The notes: generated by a model not told the origin, from the sequence alone. DNA of 64,000 nt from Capronia americana (GCA_016110215.1 JADWQD010000009.1:560093-624092); one strand, 5' to 3'; counted from the stretch's first letter, positions 1 to 12,473 are shown. Program-made: numbers and translations.

Positions 1-1885
1 GATACAGTTGACATTAATAACTATCATTGTGTGAAATCGGCAGATGGAGGCAGGACTTTGGCTCGCCTAGAGTGCACGTGACCAGCGCCGGTCTCGCTGT
101 GACAGGGAAGGTTCCCCGAAGGTTTGTAATGACACCACCGAGGCGTCGTCGGCGTACACGCCTTTGAGATGCGCTCGTAATAACTTGGATGCCTTTGTAA
201 CTATCCAGCCAGGCACCCCGTTGGATTCATCGTGTTCTCAGAATCGAGTCACATCCCAGAATCCCACATCTCCATCCGTCAAAGACCCACGACGGTGTGA
301 TGTTAATATCCCACCTCCGCGATGTGCCCTCTCCAAATCACTTTGCTGTTCATGTCTCCGCGCCGGTTCGAATGCCCATTATGAATATTGGAAGCCAAAT
401 TTGACTGAAGCCTAGAAATGCTCTCAGTCGTTTTCTACATTACTTCATTTCACTATGCATTCGTGGCCAAAACACTTACTTCGATACCATGACTCCTGCG
501 AATTCTGCCGTTGGTGGAGGACAACCCTCGGCGAGCTCGGGACTCTTACCCAAGTGGCAAGGTACCGCTGATATCTGGTTCAGGTTGTCTCTAGGTCTAA
601 GCTCCTTCGATTTCATGTCGCGTCCAACGAGTCACGGGACATTGTTCCTATCATACTACAGACCGGAAAGCTAATTAACCCCTCTGGTAAGTCATTCATG
701 ACTGTGAGATCGCACCTCATTTCGGATCCTCGTGTTTCGGACTTTTGAGACGGGAATTGAGCGGATGAAAGCAGGCGGTCGACACAGGGCGCAGCGCTGT
801 GGTCGACCTTCCTACTTTATCGCGCGCCGTATCGCGGAGGATCATCACCGCAGGGGTGGGAGGTTGAAGAGCACCACCGCTACAAATGGAAGATCTGCGT
901 GAACACGATCCGGCCGGGAATTGGATCGGGAAAGGAAGTTCTATATCGAGGCTACTCTGGTGACCGATAATGTCTTTTCTTTCTGGCGCTCTAAAGCCGG
1001 AAGAGAACCTCCAGCCGAGACCAAGGTTGAACGGACTGGCCATGATGGGCTGTCGGACCCGTTACTTTTCTTCCGGAAACAGCTGCGTTGTACAAGGAGC
1101 AGCTTCCACTCGCTCAGAGCACCATAGCTGGGTGATATTGCGTTGAAAACACCGGGAGATCAAGATGTTGCGAACCGGCCGTTATGGACGCCAAGAAGTT
1201 CGGCAAGCCGATGGCGATTACGCTTCTTCCCTTCCGAATCAAGTCCCGGATCCATGGCAATGAGGTTGACTGGCAGGCTTTTGGGGCACCTGAAGTCGCT
1301 GGTACGAATTTCCGAGGAACCCATTCTTTCCGTGAAAGGGTCTCTAGAGCCACTAAGAAACAGACATGGTGTGGCCTTGTGGGCTAGGATACGATGGCGA
1401 GGTCTCCTGTTAGGGCTAAATATCGGCCCAAATTGCGGCACGCCCCAGATTGCAGCTAGTGGGTGTCAAACGGAGGCGAGACGCTTAATGACACTGTTGG
1501 GTGACTGTTGCTTTCAGCGCGGTGTGCACATCCTTGGGGATAGATACATGACCCTCGCTCATTTTGCCGCGGATTCGCAAGGCTTCCACACGCGCTCTTC
1601 CCCGGACTCGAGGACCAGTCATCGTACGTTCTGCCATACGTTGGATCGGCCGGTCCTTGGTACGGGTCCTAACCGAGATGGGACACTTTACTGGACGAGC
1701 ACATGCACATGCACATGCATGAGCAAGGTTCACAGGCTCTGCTCACACACTGGGTTGGCACGCTATATGTATGTACTCACCGACCTCGTCCGATTCTGTC
1801 ACTGTCACTCCTCCTGCTACTACTACCCTTCCGCCGTCGCCCTCGTGAACACCACTGTGCGAATAAAGCATGCATTTCCGGTTCC
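1..1885. other. Left-edge region without a recognisable gene
   Basis: Only short open frames occur on both strands (the longest is about 250 codons at 1143-1889). They show no conserved motif, no codon pattern like the neighbouring genes and no convincing splice structure. The last few hundred bases are presumably the promoter and 5' leader of the bZIP gene. A degraded gene or mobile element cannot be excluded. Confidence 0.5.
1701..1722. repeat. ACATGC microsatellite
   Basis: Three ACATGC units run into an ATGCATG palindrome about 165 bp upstream of the bZIP start codon. It is probably just a simple repeat in the leader or promoter. Confidence 0.7.
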
Positions 1886-2581
1886 ATGAACCCCTTCAGC
1901 CTCGACGAAAGAGACTTGCTTAATGTCACGGAGCGCATGCGACAGGCCCGGATCCCACAAATCAGCACAACAACTACCGCCACTGCCAATCCCGACCCCA
2001 ACGCCCACGCCCATGCGCACACCCAATATTTTGACGCGCGCCCATTATCAATATCACCACCCCCACCACTACACCCGGCACCCAGCATCACGACCGTCAA
2101 TTCCAGTAGTCGTTTCTACCCGGACCTACAGGCTAGAGCCCCGGTTCACGGCTATGCTCACCAACACATCCCGGAGGGATTAAGCTCGGATATCTTCCCG
2201 ACGAGCCCGTATGAAGCCGCTGAATTGGCTGCCAAGGAGGAGCGACGGCGACGAAACACCGCTGCAAGTGCGCGCTTCCGGCAGAAAAAGAGGCAGAAGG
2301 AAGAGGCCCTGGAGCATAGGATGGCAAATGTGCAGGAACGGAACGCCGAGCTCGAGGAACGGGTCAATCAGCTGGAGATGGAGAATAAGTGGCTCAAGGA
2401 ATTGGTCACGGAGAAGAATCGAAGGCCGGCAAGCAACTACGGGGACGAATCGCCGCGTGACGAGCGTGAACATGACCATGACCATCGGCGATCGAGTAGT
2501 AGACGGGCTGCCAACGGGATGGGTGTGAGGAGCGTGAGGAGCATGACGAGCGCGACGGACGATGGCGAGTCAAGCCAGTGA
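1886..2581 (+). CDS. bZIP transcription factor, CYS3/MetR-like
   Basis: Single-exon gene of 231 aa. The N-terminal half is rich in Thr, Pro, His and Ala. The basic region lies at about residues 113-135, with the core NTAASARFRQKKRQKEEALE. It is followed by a heptad leucine zipper that ends ENKWLKELVTEKN. This combination, NTAASARFR in the basic region and ENKWLK..V.EKN at the zipper end, is characteristic of the Neurospora CYS-3, Aspergillus MetR and fission yeast Zip1 sulfur regulators. The tail is Arg/His/Ser-rich. The frame is open upstream to 1703, but the ATG at 1886 is the first followed by conserved-looking sequence. It acts in the nucleus. Its neighbours are a sulfatase and a sulfonate oxygenase, which fits a regulator of sulfur acquisition. 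Whether it is the main MetR or a local paralogue cannot be told from here. Confidence 0.85.
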   Translation: MNPFSLDERDLLNVTERMRQARIPQISTTTTATANPDPNAHAHAHTQYFDARPLSISPPPPLHPAPSITTVNSSSRFYPDLQARAPVHGYAHQHIPEGLSSDIFPTSPYEAAELAAKEERRRRNTAASARFRQKKRQKEEALEHRMANVQERNAELEERVNQLEMENKWLKELVTEKNRRPASNYGDESPRDEREHDHDHRRSSSRRAANGMGVRSVRSMTSATDDGESSQ

Positions 2582-3572
2582 ATGGACGGGAGGGCGGGGG
2601 CAGGGAAGAGCAAAGGAATGGGTATCATGTCATTGTGGTTAGGGAGCACCGGTTAGGTTGCGGACTACAGAGTACAGAGCACAAAGCATAGCAATTAATT
2701 AGGTCCAGCGTGATGCGTGGATTCGTACATCGCCCAGTTACTACTTGGTGACTTTGTTTCCACGCCTATTGAGACAGTGCCTATAACGCACCTCCCAAGA
2801 ACGATAAAGCGCTACATCCTCTGTTCATAGTGGTTAGTAGGACGGGGCCGAGGAAAGCCCCATCTTCTTTCACCGCAGCCCGTCTTGCATCTTCTGCCGT
2901 CCGATTGCGTGACTACGAACAGCCCGCACGCACGCTCTTATCCTGCATGCCATCCGCCCAGATATGGATTCGTGATGCAGATTGTTCAACCCAAGGCCAG
3001 CGAGCACGCAAGCCAGCAAAGCAAGCTTTCATCTGCAGCACCATTGGCTGCACGAGCGCACGGGGCGATATCAAGGCTGCGCTGCGCTGCACGGTGCTGA
3101 CGATTGGCGCTTCGGCTGTGATCACGCAATATCGTGGGACAGCACGCCATTCTTGGAGCGCAGGGGAGCTGAGGACGAAAAGGGGGCTGGCCTTGTTGCG
3201 AGGCGGGGCGGTACTCGTCACTAGGCCAAACCCCCCTGTACGTGCCGGAGTTCGGACGGCGGATATCTCCTCGGTTTGCCCAGGGTTGCAACACCTAGAC
3301 CAATGCTGATCAGTTACAGTACATACGAGGTACATACTGGACGTACACAGTAGGTAGTCGGTTTTCCGTTACGAGGTACAGTGTATGTATGGAATTACTA
3401 CTGAGCTTTGCACGTGCTGCTTCGAATTCCAACGAAACGAGGTATGTACTCTGTACGCTTTTGCTTTGCTTCATGCTTTCCACAATTACTCTCTCTGTAC
3501 GCTCACACTGTCGCACAGGTGCGTGCAGTACATCATCGCCGCGGCGGAGGTCAGACCCGGTGAGCAGGCATA
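2582..3572. other. Intergenic region between the bZIP and sulfatase genes
   Basis: The open frames here (longest 159 codons at 2830-3309) look like chance frames in GC-rich DNA. The 3' half should contain the sulfatase promoter. No full CYS3 consensus was found; a 9/10 match on the minus strand lies near 2628-2637. Confidence 0.5.
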
Positions 3573-5600
3573 ATGTGGACGTCGTTGCTCCTCGCCGTCG
3601 GTGTTGCTGGCGGGTTGGCTCGCGCCGTCGTCGCTGCAGGTCTTGAAACGGATGTGCAACGGCCTCTTGGGCTTGGCTCTGGTTCTGTCTCTGCCTCTGG
3701 AAGCAAATCACGACCGAATATCGTCTTCATCTTGACGGATGATCAAGACCTTCACATGAACTCTCTGGCTTACATGCCGCATGTCAAGAAGCATCTGATT
3801 GACCAGGGCACGTTTTATCAGAGGCACTATTGCACGATCGCCCTGTGTTGTCCTTCGAGAGTGAGCTTGTGGACAGGAAGGGCCGCTCACAATACGAATG
3901 TCACGGACGTGAATCCTCCGTATGGTTAGTCGTGTTCTTTTGTCAGTCCATTCGTCGATACTTCCGGTCTAACATCGAATCTACAACGGCTCTTAGGCGG
4001 CTATCCCAAGTTTGTCAGCCAGGGATTCAACGAGGCGTGGCTTCCAATCTGGCTTCAGGATATCGGATACAACACCTACTACACGGGCAAATTGTTCAAT
4101 GCCCATAGCTTGACGACGTACAACTCGCCGTTCGTCAACGGATTCACCGGCTCTGATTTCCTTCTCGACCCACATACCTATGAGTATCTGAATGCCAGCT
4201 TCCAGAGGAACCGAGACGCACCCGTCAGCCACGAGGGCGAGTACTCTACCGATGTTCTAGCCAAAAAGGCGTATGGCTTCCTCGAAGATGCAGTCGCCGA
4301 GCAGAAGCCCTTCTTCCTGACCATCGCACCGAACGCTCCTCACAGCAACGTCCAATTCCAGGAAGGCTGGTTCAATGGCTCCGGCTCCGCACACAATATC
4401 ATCACGACTCCGCCCATCCCGGCTGACAGGCACAAGGGCCTCTTCCAAGACGCTATTGTCCCCCGCACGCCGGGTTTCAACCCAGACGAGGTGAGTTTTT
4501 CCGTGGCTGAGGTAACGCAACTAATTCCGAAACAGCCTCACGGAGTTTCTTGGATCAGCGACCTGCCCCAACTGACCCAGGCTAATGTCGACTTCAACGA
4601 CGGGTTCTATCGAGACCGGCTACGAGCTCTCCAGGCCGTCGACGAGATCGTCGACGGGGTCATTGCTCGGTTGGCCCAGTACGATATCCTGGATAACACG
4701 TACATCTTCTATTCCAGCGACAACGGATATCACATCGGCCAGCACCGTCTTCAGCCAGGCAAAGAATGTGGGTTTGAAGAGGACATCAATGTCCCCCTGA
4801 TAGTGCGCGGGCCGGGCGTAGCAAAGGGGAAAGTCAGCGACATAGTGACCTCCCACACTGACCTGGCACCAACATTTCTATCCCTCACGGGTGGGGAGAT
4901 CCGATCTGATTTCGATGGCGTTGCCATCCCCGTGGCTTCGGACCAAATCGATGCTGCCGCCAACGTCCGCGGCGAGCATGTGAATATCGAATACTGGGGC
5001 TTCGCACTCGCCGAGGGCCAGTACGGCAAAGCCATGCACTGGAACAACACGTACAAGGGCCTCCGGCTGATCGGTGACAACTACAACCTGTACTACAGCG
5101 TCTGGTGCAGCGGGGAGCATGAACTCTACGATCTGGTTGTAAGTGCGAGCGTGTCTTCCTCGTTGCGTTGTCCGCACTGACGATATCTGCATATGTAGTA
5201 TGACCCGTACGAGACGCACAACCTGTACACCACCAATCATTCCTCCATCTTCACATTCCCGCCTCCTTCGGCATCTGGGAAACAACCTAGACATGTCGCG
5301 CTGCAGCACCTGCTCTCCCGACTCGATTCCCTCGTCATGGTGCTCAAGACGTGCAAAGGTCGAAGCTGTACCCATCCGTGGGAAGTCTTGCATCCCGCTG
5401 GCAATGTGCATGATCTGCATGACGCTCTCAGCGTTCGATACGACGACTTCTACGAGTTCCAGCAGGAGAGGGTCCGGTACGAGAAGTGTGAGAAGGGCTA
5501 TATCCTTGAGAGCGAGGGTCCTCGTCACGTCAAGGCATATTCCTCTCCGGCCGATGGAGTCGGCATCAGAGGAGGAGCACAGTGGAGCGAACTCGTGTAG
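3573..5600 (+). CDS. Secreted arylsulfatase
   Basis: Four exons: 3573-3924, 3997-4490, 4536-5138 and 5199-5600, giving 616 aa. A hydrophobic signal peptide covers about residues 1-22. It is followed by the sulfatase metal site NIVFILTDDQD (residues 49-59) and the formylglycine signature C-C-P-S-R-V-S-L-W-T-G starting at Cys92, the residue that must be oxidised for activity. Further sulfatase elements are Y-F-T-G-K-like YYTGKL, the HSNVQF histidine and SSDNGYHIGQH. Many N-x-S/T sites support secretion. The family hydrolyses sulfate esters, usually aromatic, to release sulfate. Neurospora ars-1, a family member, is a classical CYS3 target, so the neighbouring CYS3-like bZIP is suggestive. Introns of 72, 45 and 60 nt all keep frame. 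Substrate is unknown. Confidence 0.92.
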
Positions 5601-6159
5601 AAGGCTGAACGAGAGCCAATGCTGCATCAGTTAGTTGCTGGAAGTCCGCCACCGCTAGTCCGGTGGCACAGGCTCGAGCGGATCAGAGACTTGCTCCTAT
5701 TCTTTCGTGTGCTTCTCGCAAGGACAGCCGAGCACAAGACCATCGCAGTGCGTCGTCGCTCCCGCCACACCACATCACTGGAACCAAATTCACCTTGCAA
5801 AACGTAGCGGGCTTTGAAAATCCACCAGGCAGAGACAGATAGAGCACATAATACATCCCTATGATGGGAGCCCAGAACTTCTGCAGACTCCAAATGCAGG
5901 GCCCTCGTGTTTTTAGGTTGGTCTCTGTCGCCCTGTGAAGGCGGCTCCATTTTATGCCTCATGCGTGCTCACACAGTCGACTTGCGTGATCGATGGACCC
6001 TGGAAGGGGGGGGAGGGGGGGAGGACGGACGGCGGTGAGCGCCGCTTTCTCCCCGTCTGGCGCTTTCCCGGCTTGGGGCACCAGGCACCGCTTTCCTCAC
6101 CGCGTGTCGACTTGTCTTTCTCGATCCCGCTTGACTCGAAAACTCGACGTTTGATTGCA
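5601..6159. other. Intergenic region, sulfatase to DHA2 transporter
   Basis: No gene seen. It includes a G-rich tract at about 6006-6021 and the short promoter and leader of the transporter. The longer open frame entering from 5935 is an in-frame upstream extension of the transporter without membrane-protein features. Confidence 0.5.
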
Positions 6160-8189
6160 ATGAGTGATGCGGCCGTCGATGAGAGGAGCGCCCTGCTCCC
6201 CAGTGACCACGGAGGCTCGGATGACTTGGAGCGACGGCAATCCTACACCAGCTCGTTGAGACGCATCTCCTCCGCCAACTTGCCCCCGTATCACGAGGAC
6301 GTCACGCCGGCCAGTGACGAGCCATCTTCGGCACTGACCATCTGGACCATCGTGCCGGTTTCGCTACTTGGTGTCTTTGTCGCCAATCTCGACGGCAGTC
6401 TCATCATTGCCTCGAGCCAGCAGATCGCATCCGAGTTCAACGCGCTGTCGAGCGCTTCGTGGCTGGTCACCAGTTTCGTGCTCGCTCTCTGTGCGAGCCA
6501 ACCTCTGGTGAGAGAACATGACTTGTGGGGGACGACGAGGCAGTGCTAATCGTTGCATAAAAGTATGGAAAGCTGAGCGACATCTTTGGCCGACGCAGTA
6601 ATCTCACGGTCTCGTATATCTTTTTTGCGACTGGGTGTTTTCTCTGGTAAGGTGGTCATCGTCCAAAAAGTTCTCACACTTGCTCAGGGCTTGCAGTGGC
6701 ATTGGTCAACGATACTGGCATGTCGTCGCCGGGCGTGCCATTTCCGGAGTTGGCGGAGCGGGCATGACGGCCTTGGTCTCCATCATCATTGCTGGTATGT
6801 TGGTTGCATATCCCAACCGGTCACAATCGTCGACTCATACGTACCTGCAGACGTGGTTCCCGTGAGAGAAGTTGCAAGCTGGAGGAGCTATGTCAACGTT
6901 GCTGCCACGACGGGGCGAGCACTGGGCGGTCCTCTCGGCGGTGTTCTATGCGACACCATCGGCTGGCGATGGTGCTTCTACGGTCAAGTGCCACCCACGA
7001 TCGTCGGCCTTCTCCTCATTCTCTGGAAATTGCCCAACAGGACCGTCAAGACGAGCAAACCGGACGACGACGTCGTCTCCTTCAGGCAGAAGCTCGCGAG
7101 GGTAGACGTGCCTGGCGCTCTTGTGCTGATGGTCTCCATTGTCAGCTTTCTGCTCGCGCTGGAGTTCGTCAACGAGGACCTTCCCATTGCCTACTGTGTC
7201 ATTCCTGGCATCGTCTCGCTACTCTGCCTGACTTTGTTCTATTTCATCGAGAGACGATGGGCCAACGAACCGATTCTGCCGATCGAGCTCTTCACCAACC
7301 GCGCCACGCTGACGGCATATCTCCTCGCCGGCTTTCAAATGTCCGCCCAGTTCAGCCTCTTCTACTCAATTCCCATCTACTTCCAGATCATCTCCGGCAC
7401 AAACGTCGGCCAGGCCGGTCTGCGACTCGTGCCAGCCGTCGTCGGCAATGCCACGGCGGGTCTGATAGCAGGATACACCATCTCAAAGACCGGTCGCTAT
7501 AAGCTTTTCACCGTTCTAAGCAACTGTGGGGGATGGCTTGGATATCTCCTGGTGCTCCTCCGCTGGCGTGGAGCCGTCCACCCAGCAGAGATCCTCTATA
7601 TTTTTCTCGGCGGCTTCGCCTCCGGCACGAACCAGTCCACCACTTTCATCCACCTAGCCGCCAATCTAGAACCGGGTAGGATGGCCGTCGCGGGGACGAC
7701 GCTGTATCTCATCCAGAATCTCTTCCTCCTGATTGGGATTCAACTCTCCACAGCATTATTACACGCTACGCTGAGGGTCAGGCTCAACGAGGGACTAGAG
7801 GGGGTCAAGCATAAAAAGAAGGTTCGTCAGCTACCACCCAACGTCCCTCGTTTTTCTCTTTCTCGAGCGAAAGAAAAATAGTCTTTATCATCTAACCGCG
7901 CCGCCAGATCATCGACTCGGCCGTCTCGAGCGTCCGCTCCATTCGCACACTTCCCCCCCGGATAAGAGACATCGTCATCAGCGCCTACCTCGACGGGTTG
8001 AGCTGTACTTTTGGTAAGTCAATCAAGTAGGCACGAACAGAAATCAATTCTCCTCGTGACCAGTCTGTCGAACCTCGAGCAAAAGGAATCTTCGCTGACG
8101 CTCAGCTCGTAAATCGGACAGCCATGTCCCTAGGCTTTGCGACGCTGGGTGTGATTGTCGCGCTGCTCTTACGGGAACGGAAGCTATGA
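6160..8189 (+). CDS. MFS transporter, DHA2 family (Fnx1/Vba-like)
   Basis: Six exons: 6160-6507, 6564-6646, 6688-6794, 6851-7821, 7908-8013 and 8086-8189, giving 572 aa with about 14 predicted membrane spans. The first span reads GVFVANLDGSLIIASS and the loop 2-3 signature YGKLSDIFGRR is the MFS motif A. The pattern of SASWLVTSFVLALCASQPLY resembles fission yeast Fnx1/Fnx2 and the yeast Vba vacuolar amino-acid transporters. The N-terminus carries D-E-R-S-A-L-L-P, an acidic dileucine sequence typical of vacuolar sorting, so a vacuolar membrane location is likely. The last exon is short and encodes the final span; its acceptor at 8085 is the only one that keeps frame. The substrate is inferred to be amino acids or drugs. 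A role in sulfur compound compartmentation is possible from context only. Confidence 0.88.
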
Positions 8190-9175
8190 TGGGAAGCATG
8201 GGAGGGGAGGGCGTAAGGCGGAAGGGAGAAGACAAAATATAATAAAAGAGTGAGCGAAACAGGGCGTGCATTAAAGGCATAATATACTAGTCAGGAAGCC
8301 AAAATAGAGTGAGCGAAACAGGACATCAAAAGCGTAGTAATCATTAATTCGGTTTTATCTCTGAAAGCGTGTGAGATGAATAATAATGTATCTGGATATG
8401 TATTTCGATCACGGTGCGACACAGCACGGCACGGCGGCTTGAACACGTATAGTGAGTTAAAAATAGAGAGATGTCTATAGATCTAAAGAAGGAGATGGAG
8501 GGAGGGAGGGAGGGAGAAAGAGAGAGGAATAATATTTGCTGGTGTGAGCGAGTCGGGCACATTGAGACGGTAAATGGATATGAGAGGAGAGGAGAGGACA
8601 GTCAGTACAACACTACAGTCAGTCACACGACATGAATAACAGTAGTACTGTAGATTAGACAGGCATCTCCCCATGCAAGGACAGTCAGACCGAGTCAGGG
8701 CAATTCGAGTCGAGTCAATCCAAGTAAGGTGAGATATATACAGTGGTAACTTAATGTCGAAGCCACTGTATATGGTAACATGTAAGAGTGCAGGTGGACA
8801 ATACGCGAGAGAGCAGCCAGTCGAGTCCAGTTGATCATCTTCACCTTCATCTTCATCTTCATCTTCCTTCACGATCAGAATCAGAATCAGAATCAGAATC
8901 ATAATAATGACCTGTTCGTAGTGCTTCATGTACGCTTTGTACTCTACTCTAGTCTACTCGCTGCAGTTTTTGCTCTACCTACCCATTTACCTAGGTATCT
9001 AGCATAGCTAGCTATCCCTCCCTCTCCATCTCCCTGCCCTCTACTCGCGCCGCGTCTTGCCGCCCGCTAGAGTCGACAACTTGACGACCTGACAACTCGA
9101 TCGTATAGACGATACTGTAAGCCGTGACCTGACATACTTCGACGAGGGATCTTTCCGAGAAAACTCAAAACTCAC
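8190..9175. other. Convergent intergenic region with simple repeats
   Basis: Both flanking genes end here. The region contains GGGA repeats near 8497-8514, TCTTCA and AATCAG arrays at 8835-8900 and CCTAGGTA-like tracts near 8960-9030. No coding signal seen. Confidence 0.6.
8835..8900. repeat. Compound hexanucleotide microsatellite
   Basis: About four to five TTCATC units are followed by about four AATCAG units. This is simple-sequence DNA in the 3' spacer between two transporter genes. Confidence 0.8.
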
Positions 9176-11073
9176 TCAATGAGCGAACCTAAAATCTAAC
9201 CGCTTATTCCCCTTATCGGTCGTTGTCCTTAGATACTCGACTCTTTCCTCCCTCGACATGGAATACCAAATGGCATCGCGCTCGGCATTCTTGCGCACGT
9301 AGTAGATCTTGGAGCCGATGAAGACGACCACATTCCACGCCACAATGCCCAGCAGGACTTTATTGCCCCGGTAGTAGTAGGGCTTGTCATCGTTGCGGTA
9401 GATCTGGGAGGAGATGATGTTCGAGGCCTGCACCGACATGTTGTACAGCGAGGAGCCGACGGTGCGGGTGCGCACGGAGCCGGCGTTGCGAGACGTGAGC
9501 GCCACGAGGATGGCGTGCACGTAGGGGTAGCCGACGAGCATGGTGGAGAGGACCCACTTGGACCAGTTGGAGCCGTGGAAGTGCGGCGGCAGGGTGACGA
9601 GGGCAACGAGCAGCGGGAGACACCAAAACTGGCAGATGACGCCCAGGAGCAGGCGCGTGTTCCACCGCTCAGACACCCACGTCCAGAAGAGGAGTTGGCA
9701 GATGAACAGCGTGTACGCGGGGATCGTGAGCAGGTTGGTCTCGAACGTGTCAAAGCCAAGGGCCTTGCAGGTGAGGGTGATGTACGCCTGGGGGGGCGTC
9801 GACGGGATCGTCCACGTCAGGCCGATCAGGTAGAGGGGCCACATGTCATAGTCGGTCAAGGCTTCTTTGAAGAGCGTCCAGCTGAGGCCCTGGCGGTTGT
9901 GCATGGTCGATTTTCCGGGGTCGTCGCGCAGGATCCGGGTCACCATGATGGTCTCTTCGCGCTCGGTGAACCAGCCGTTCCGGGGTCGCAGGAGGCCCTT
10001 GACACCGTGGCGGGCCGTTTGCGTCGGCGAGGCAGGTAGATACAGCCAGGTGAGGATGCCGATCAGGCCGGTGAGAGCGCCTTCGATGGCGAACAGGTAG
10101 CGCCAGCCTGCGAGGTTTGATTAGCATGCATTGATTTCGACGGGGACGAAACATGCGGACTTACCCTCCATGCCGTGGTGGCCTCGCAAGTGGAGGATGC
10201 CGTACGCCAGGAAAGCCCCAACGATCTGGGTGGACTGGTACGACGTCCAGAACCAGCTGAGCCGCTTGGGGAGTTCGCCGTTGGTGAAGAAATAGCTGAG
10301 GTATAGGATGGTGTCGGGGATGAAGCCGCCCTCGATCATGCCGAGCAGGAACCGGCAGATGTAAAAGCTGGTCCTGCCCGACAGCGCAGCCTGAGACGCG
10401 GCGACCGCGCTCCAGCAGACCATCTGGATCGGAATCCAAGTATCCGGTCCCACCTTCTTGCTGATGAGCTGCGATGGAAGCTCGGCAAACAAGAATGAAC
10501 AGTAAAAGATCGTCATGCCGTTGTTGTAGTCGTCGGTGTTCATGCCAAGATCCTCTGCAGCTGTTGTTAGCATCTTGGAAAAAGCTTACCAACGGGACAA
10601 GCACATACTTAGCATGTTGTCAGACAGAGCTTGTGTGATGTTGCCGCGATCAAGTTGCAGGGCGAAGAACATGATGCAAGCAGGAACTGCGATCAGCCAG
10701 TCCAGCTATCGACATGGTCAGTCAATGCCAAAGGGCATATTTGGTCATCGCCTACTCTTCGGACCAGTCTCTTCTCCTCCGCCGGTTCCCAGGTGGCCGA
10801 AGCATCGAAACGGTGCGAGCCTTCGAACTTGGCGATCGGCTTGTAGATATCTGTGGCCTCGGGGGCTTCGAAAACGTTGTTGACGTTCTTGACGAGCTTG
10901 TCACCGTCCTTTGATGACGTCTCCGAGTCGAGTTCGGTCTCCGCATCGACAGAGACGAAGCTCTGGTCTTGACCACCAAACTTCCACCACTTGCGTGGCT
11001 TTGGCCTTCTCGAAAGTTCATGGGTGCTTTCGACTGGCGACGCAAGGACACCGGCCTCGACTGACTTGCTCAT
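9176..11073 (-). CDS. MFS permease, Dal5 / anion:cation symporter family (Soa1-like)
   Basis: Four exons on the minus strand: 11073-10756, 10705-10609, 10560-10165 and 10107-9176, giving 580 aa. A hydrophilic N-terminus of about 120 residues (Lys/Arg/Ser/Asp) precedes 12 spans. Span 1 contains CIMFFALQLDRGNITQALSD, with the Asp-Arg-x-Asn pair typical of the allantoate/nicotinate/pantothenate permease (ACS) family. FLLGMIEGGFIP and TWTIPSTPPQAYITLTCKALGF are further family elements. Members carry organic anions. The yeast member Soa1 (YIL166C) takes up sulfonates, sulfite and thiosulfate. The gene is head-to-head with a sulfonate dioxygenase, so sulfonate or sulfate-ester uptake is the best inference. 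Start chosen at the ATG 73 bp downstream of a TATA box; an upstream in-frame ATG would add 36 unlikely residues. Confidence 0.9.
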
Positions 11074-11145
11074 TGTTGCTTGCCGAAGCTTGAAAATGTT
11101 GGCGAAGATTGGCACCGAAAAACTTTGCAGGACCAAGGATGACAG

Positions 11146-11153
11146 TATATATA
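11146..11153 (-). promoter_or_regulatory. TATA box of the Soa1-like permease
   Basis: TATATATA lies 73-80 bp upstream of the chosen ATG at 11073, a normal distance for a fungal TATA-type promoter with a short leader. Confidence 0.5.
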
Positions 11154-12242
11154 GAGTGTTGCCACGTTTCTTTTCCGCCAAGTTTGCTTGAATCGGAGTC
11201 CCTCCTGCGTCGTGGGTATTTTGGCGAGATGCGCGTGGTTCTGAAAAGTTCTAGCCAACGACCAAGCAAGCTACCGTGATGCTTGCCGCGGCCGATGCCA
11301 GATCAAGCGGACAGGGTGGTGTTTTGTCAAGTCGTGCGCAAATTGCGTGATCGAGGATTTGAGAAAACATATTACTGCCCAGACCGTGGACGGAGGATCT
11401 CCAGACACTGACATGGTCAGCGAACAGCTGCCGACGACGACCCCTCAAGGCCCGGCCATACCCGGCACAGCTGGCCAGACTTAGCATCCCACGCCCATCA
11501 ATGTGAGGCGATCAGCTCTTCTCGTTGAGTCCTTGCAAACCAAGCAGCCACTTGCGCAGTCTCTCGAGGCCGGTGTGCACCGAGCGGGGCATGCCATGAC
11601 ATCGGTGCTAGAGGAATCGTCGACCCAGTACCGGCTTGTCAGGTCGGGGCCCGTGGAATGAGGTACAGAAGCACTGCCAGTGGAGAGCGACTGCTGATCA
11701 GCTTCCACATGCCCAGTTAGCTGGAAATAGTGAAAGGAACAATGTTGTGGGGATATGATCTGCCCGTCCGACATCATTGGCGGATAAGCACTGCAGAGCT
11801 GTTGGAAAACTGCAGCCGAAATCTTCGAGAGAAGCACGCCATCTCGAGCGTTAATTCGACATACATCCTCTTCCGCACTGGGAAGGACATTTGTGAACAT
11901 GTCCATAGAATGCTCTTCGCCTTATCAAGGCACAAACACGGATTCATTTTTATTGGTATTCAACCCGTGCTGATGATGTCGCCAAGTGGTTTCGCGCATG
12001 GCGTGCGACAGGCGAAGACGGGGATGGATCGTTCTGCCGCGCTGGTCCATCTCAGAAGCGAATGTCTTGCGCAAAAGGCATCGACAAGTGTCGCTGGCGT
12101 CGCCGCCACTGGAGATGCAGACTGAATATCTGCTGCAACTTCGAATACTGCCATCAGTCACAAAGGACAGAGCGAGCAACGAGCGAGTTTCCTCGGCCAC
12201 CGATCGGCCGGGGTTGACGCGGAATTATATAAGCGCCAAGCA

Positions 12243-12249
12243 CACGTGA
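12243..12249. promoter_or_regulatory. CACGTGA (Cbf1-type E-box)
   Basis: CACGTGA is the reverse complement of TCACGTG, the Cbf1 element of yeast MET genes. It lies in the shared promoter of the sulfonate permease and dioxygenase. A short motif of this kind can occur by chance. Confidence 0.35.
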
Positions 12250-12473
12250 TCAAGTGTAAAAGGGTAGGTTGTGCGAGTGATGCTAAATTGGGAAGCTTAG
12301 GCGAGTCTCGACACCACCTTTATCCGCGCCATTCACATGTACAATGGTGTCAGATCCGAGAATGAATTCTTCTATCCTGAAGTCAGCCATAAGATATGAG
12401 CACAATGACCCCGCACATGGCGGCATCGAGATACTGCAGCACCGAGACCCGGCATTGCTCGAGAGATGCACGC

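Noticed and set aside
361..380. GGTTCGAATGCC resembling a tRNA B box
   Set aside because: No A box or cloverleaf upstream.
1143..1889. 248-codon open frame upstream of the bZIP gene
   Set aside because: No motif, atypical composition (Cys, Arg, Thr and Ser-rich tail), and it overlaps the bZIP leader and start; regarded as a chance frame.
2628..2637. 9/10 match to the CYS3 consensus near the sulfatase
   Set aside because: One mismatch at a fixed position and about 940 bp from the sulfatase ATG; too weak to call.
4878..5627. 249-codon minus-strand frame over the sulfatase 3' half
   Set aside because: Antisense to well-supported sulfatase exons and crosses their intron; no independent evidence.
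9515..10039. 174-codon plus-strand frame inside the Dal5-type permease
   Set aside because: Antisense shadow of a GC-rich coding exon; composition (Gly, Glu, Val, Arg, Gln) is the usual mirror pattern.
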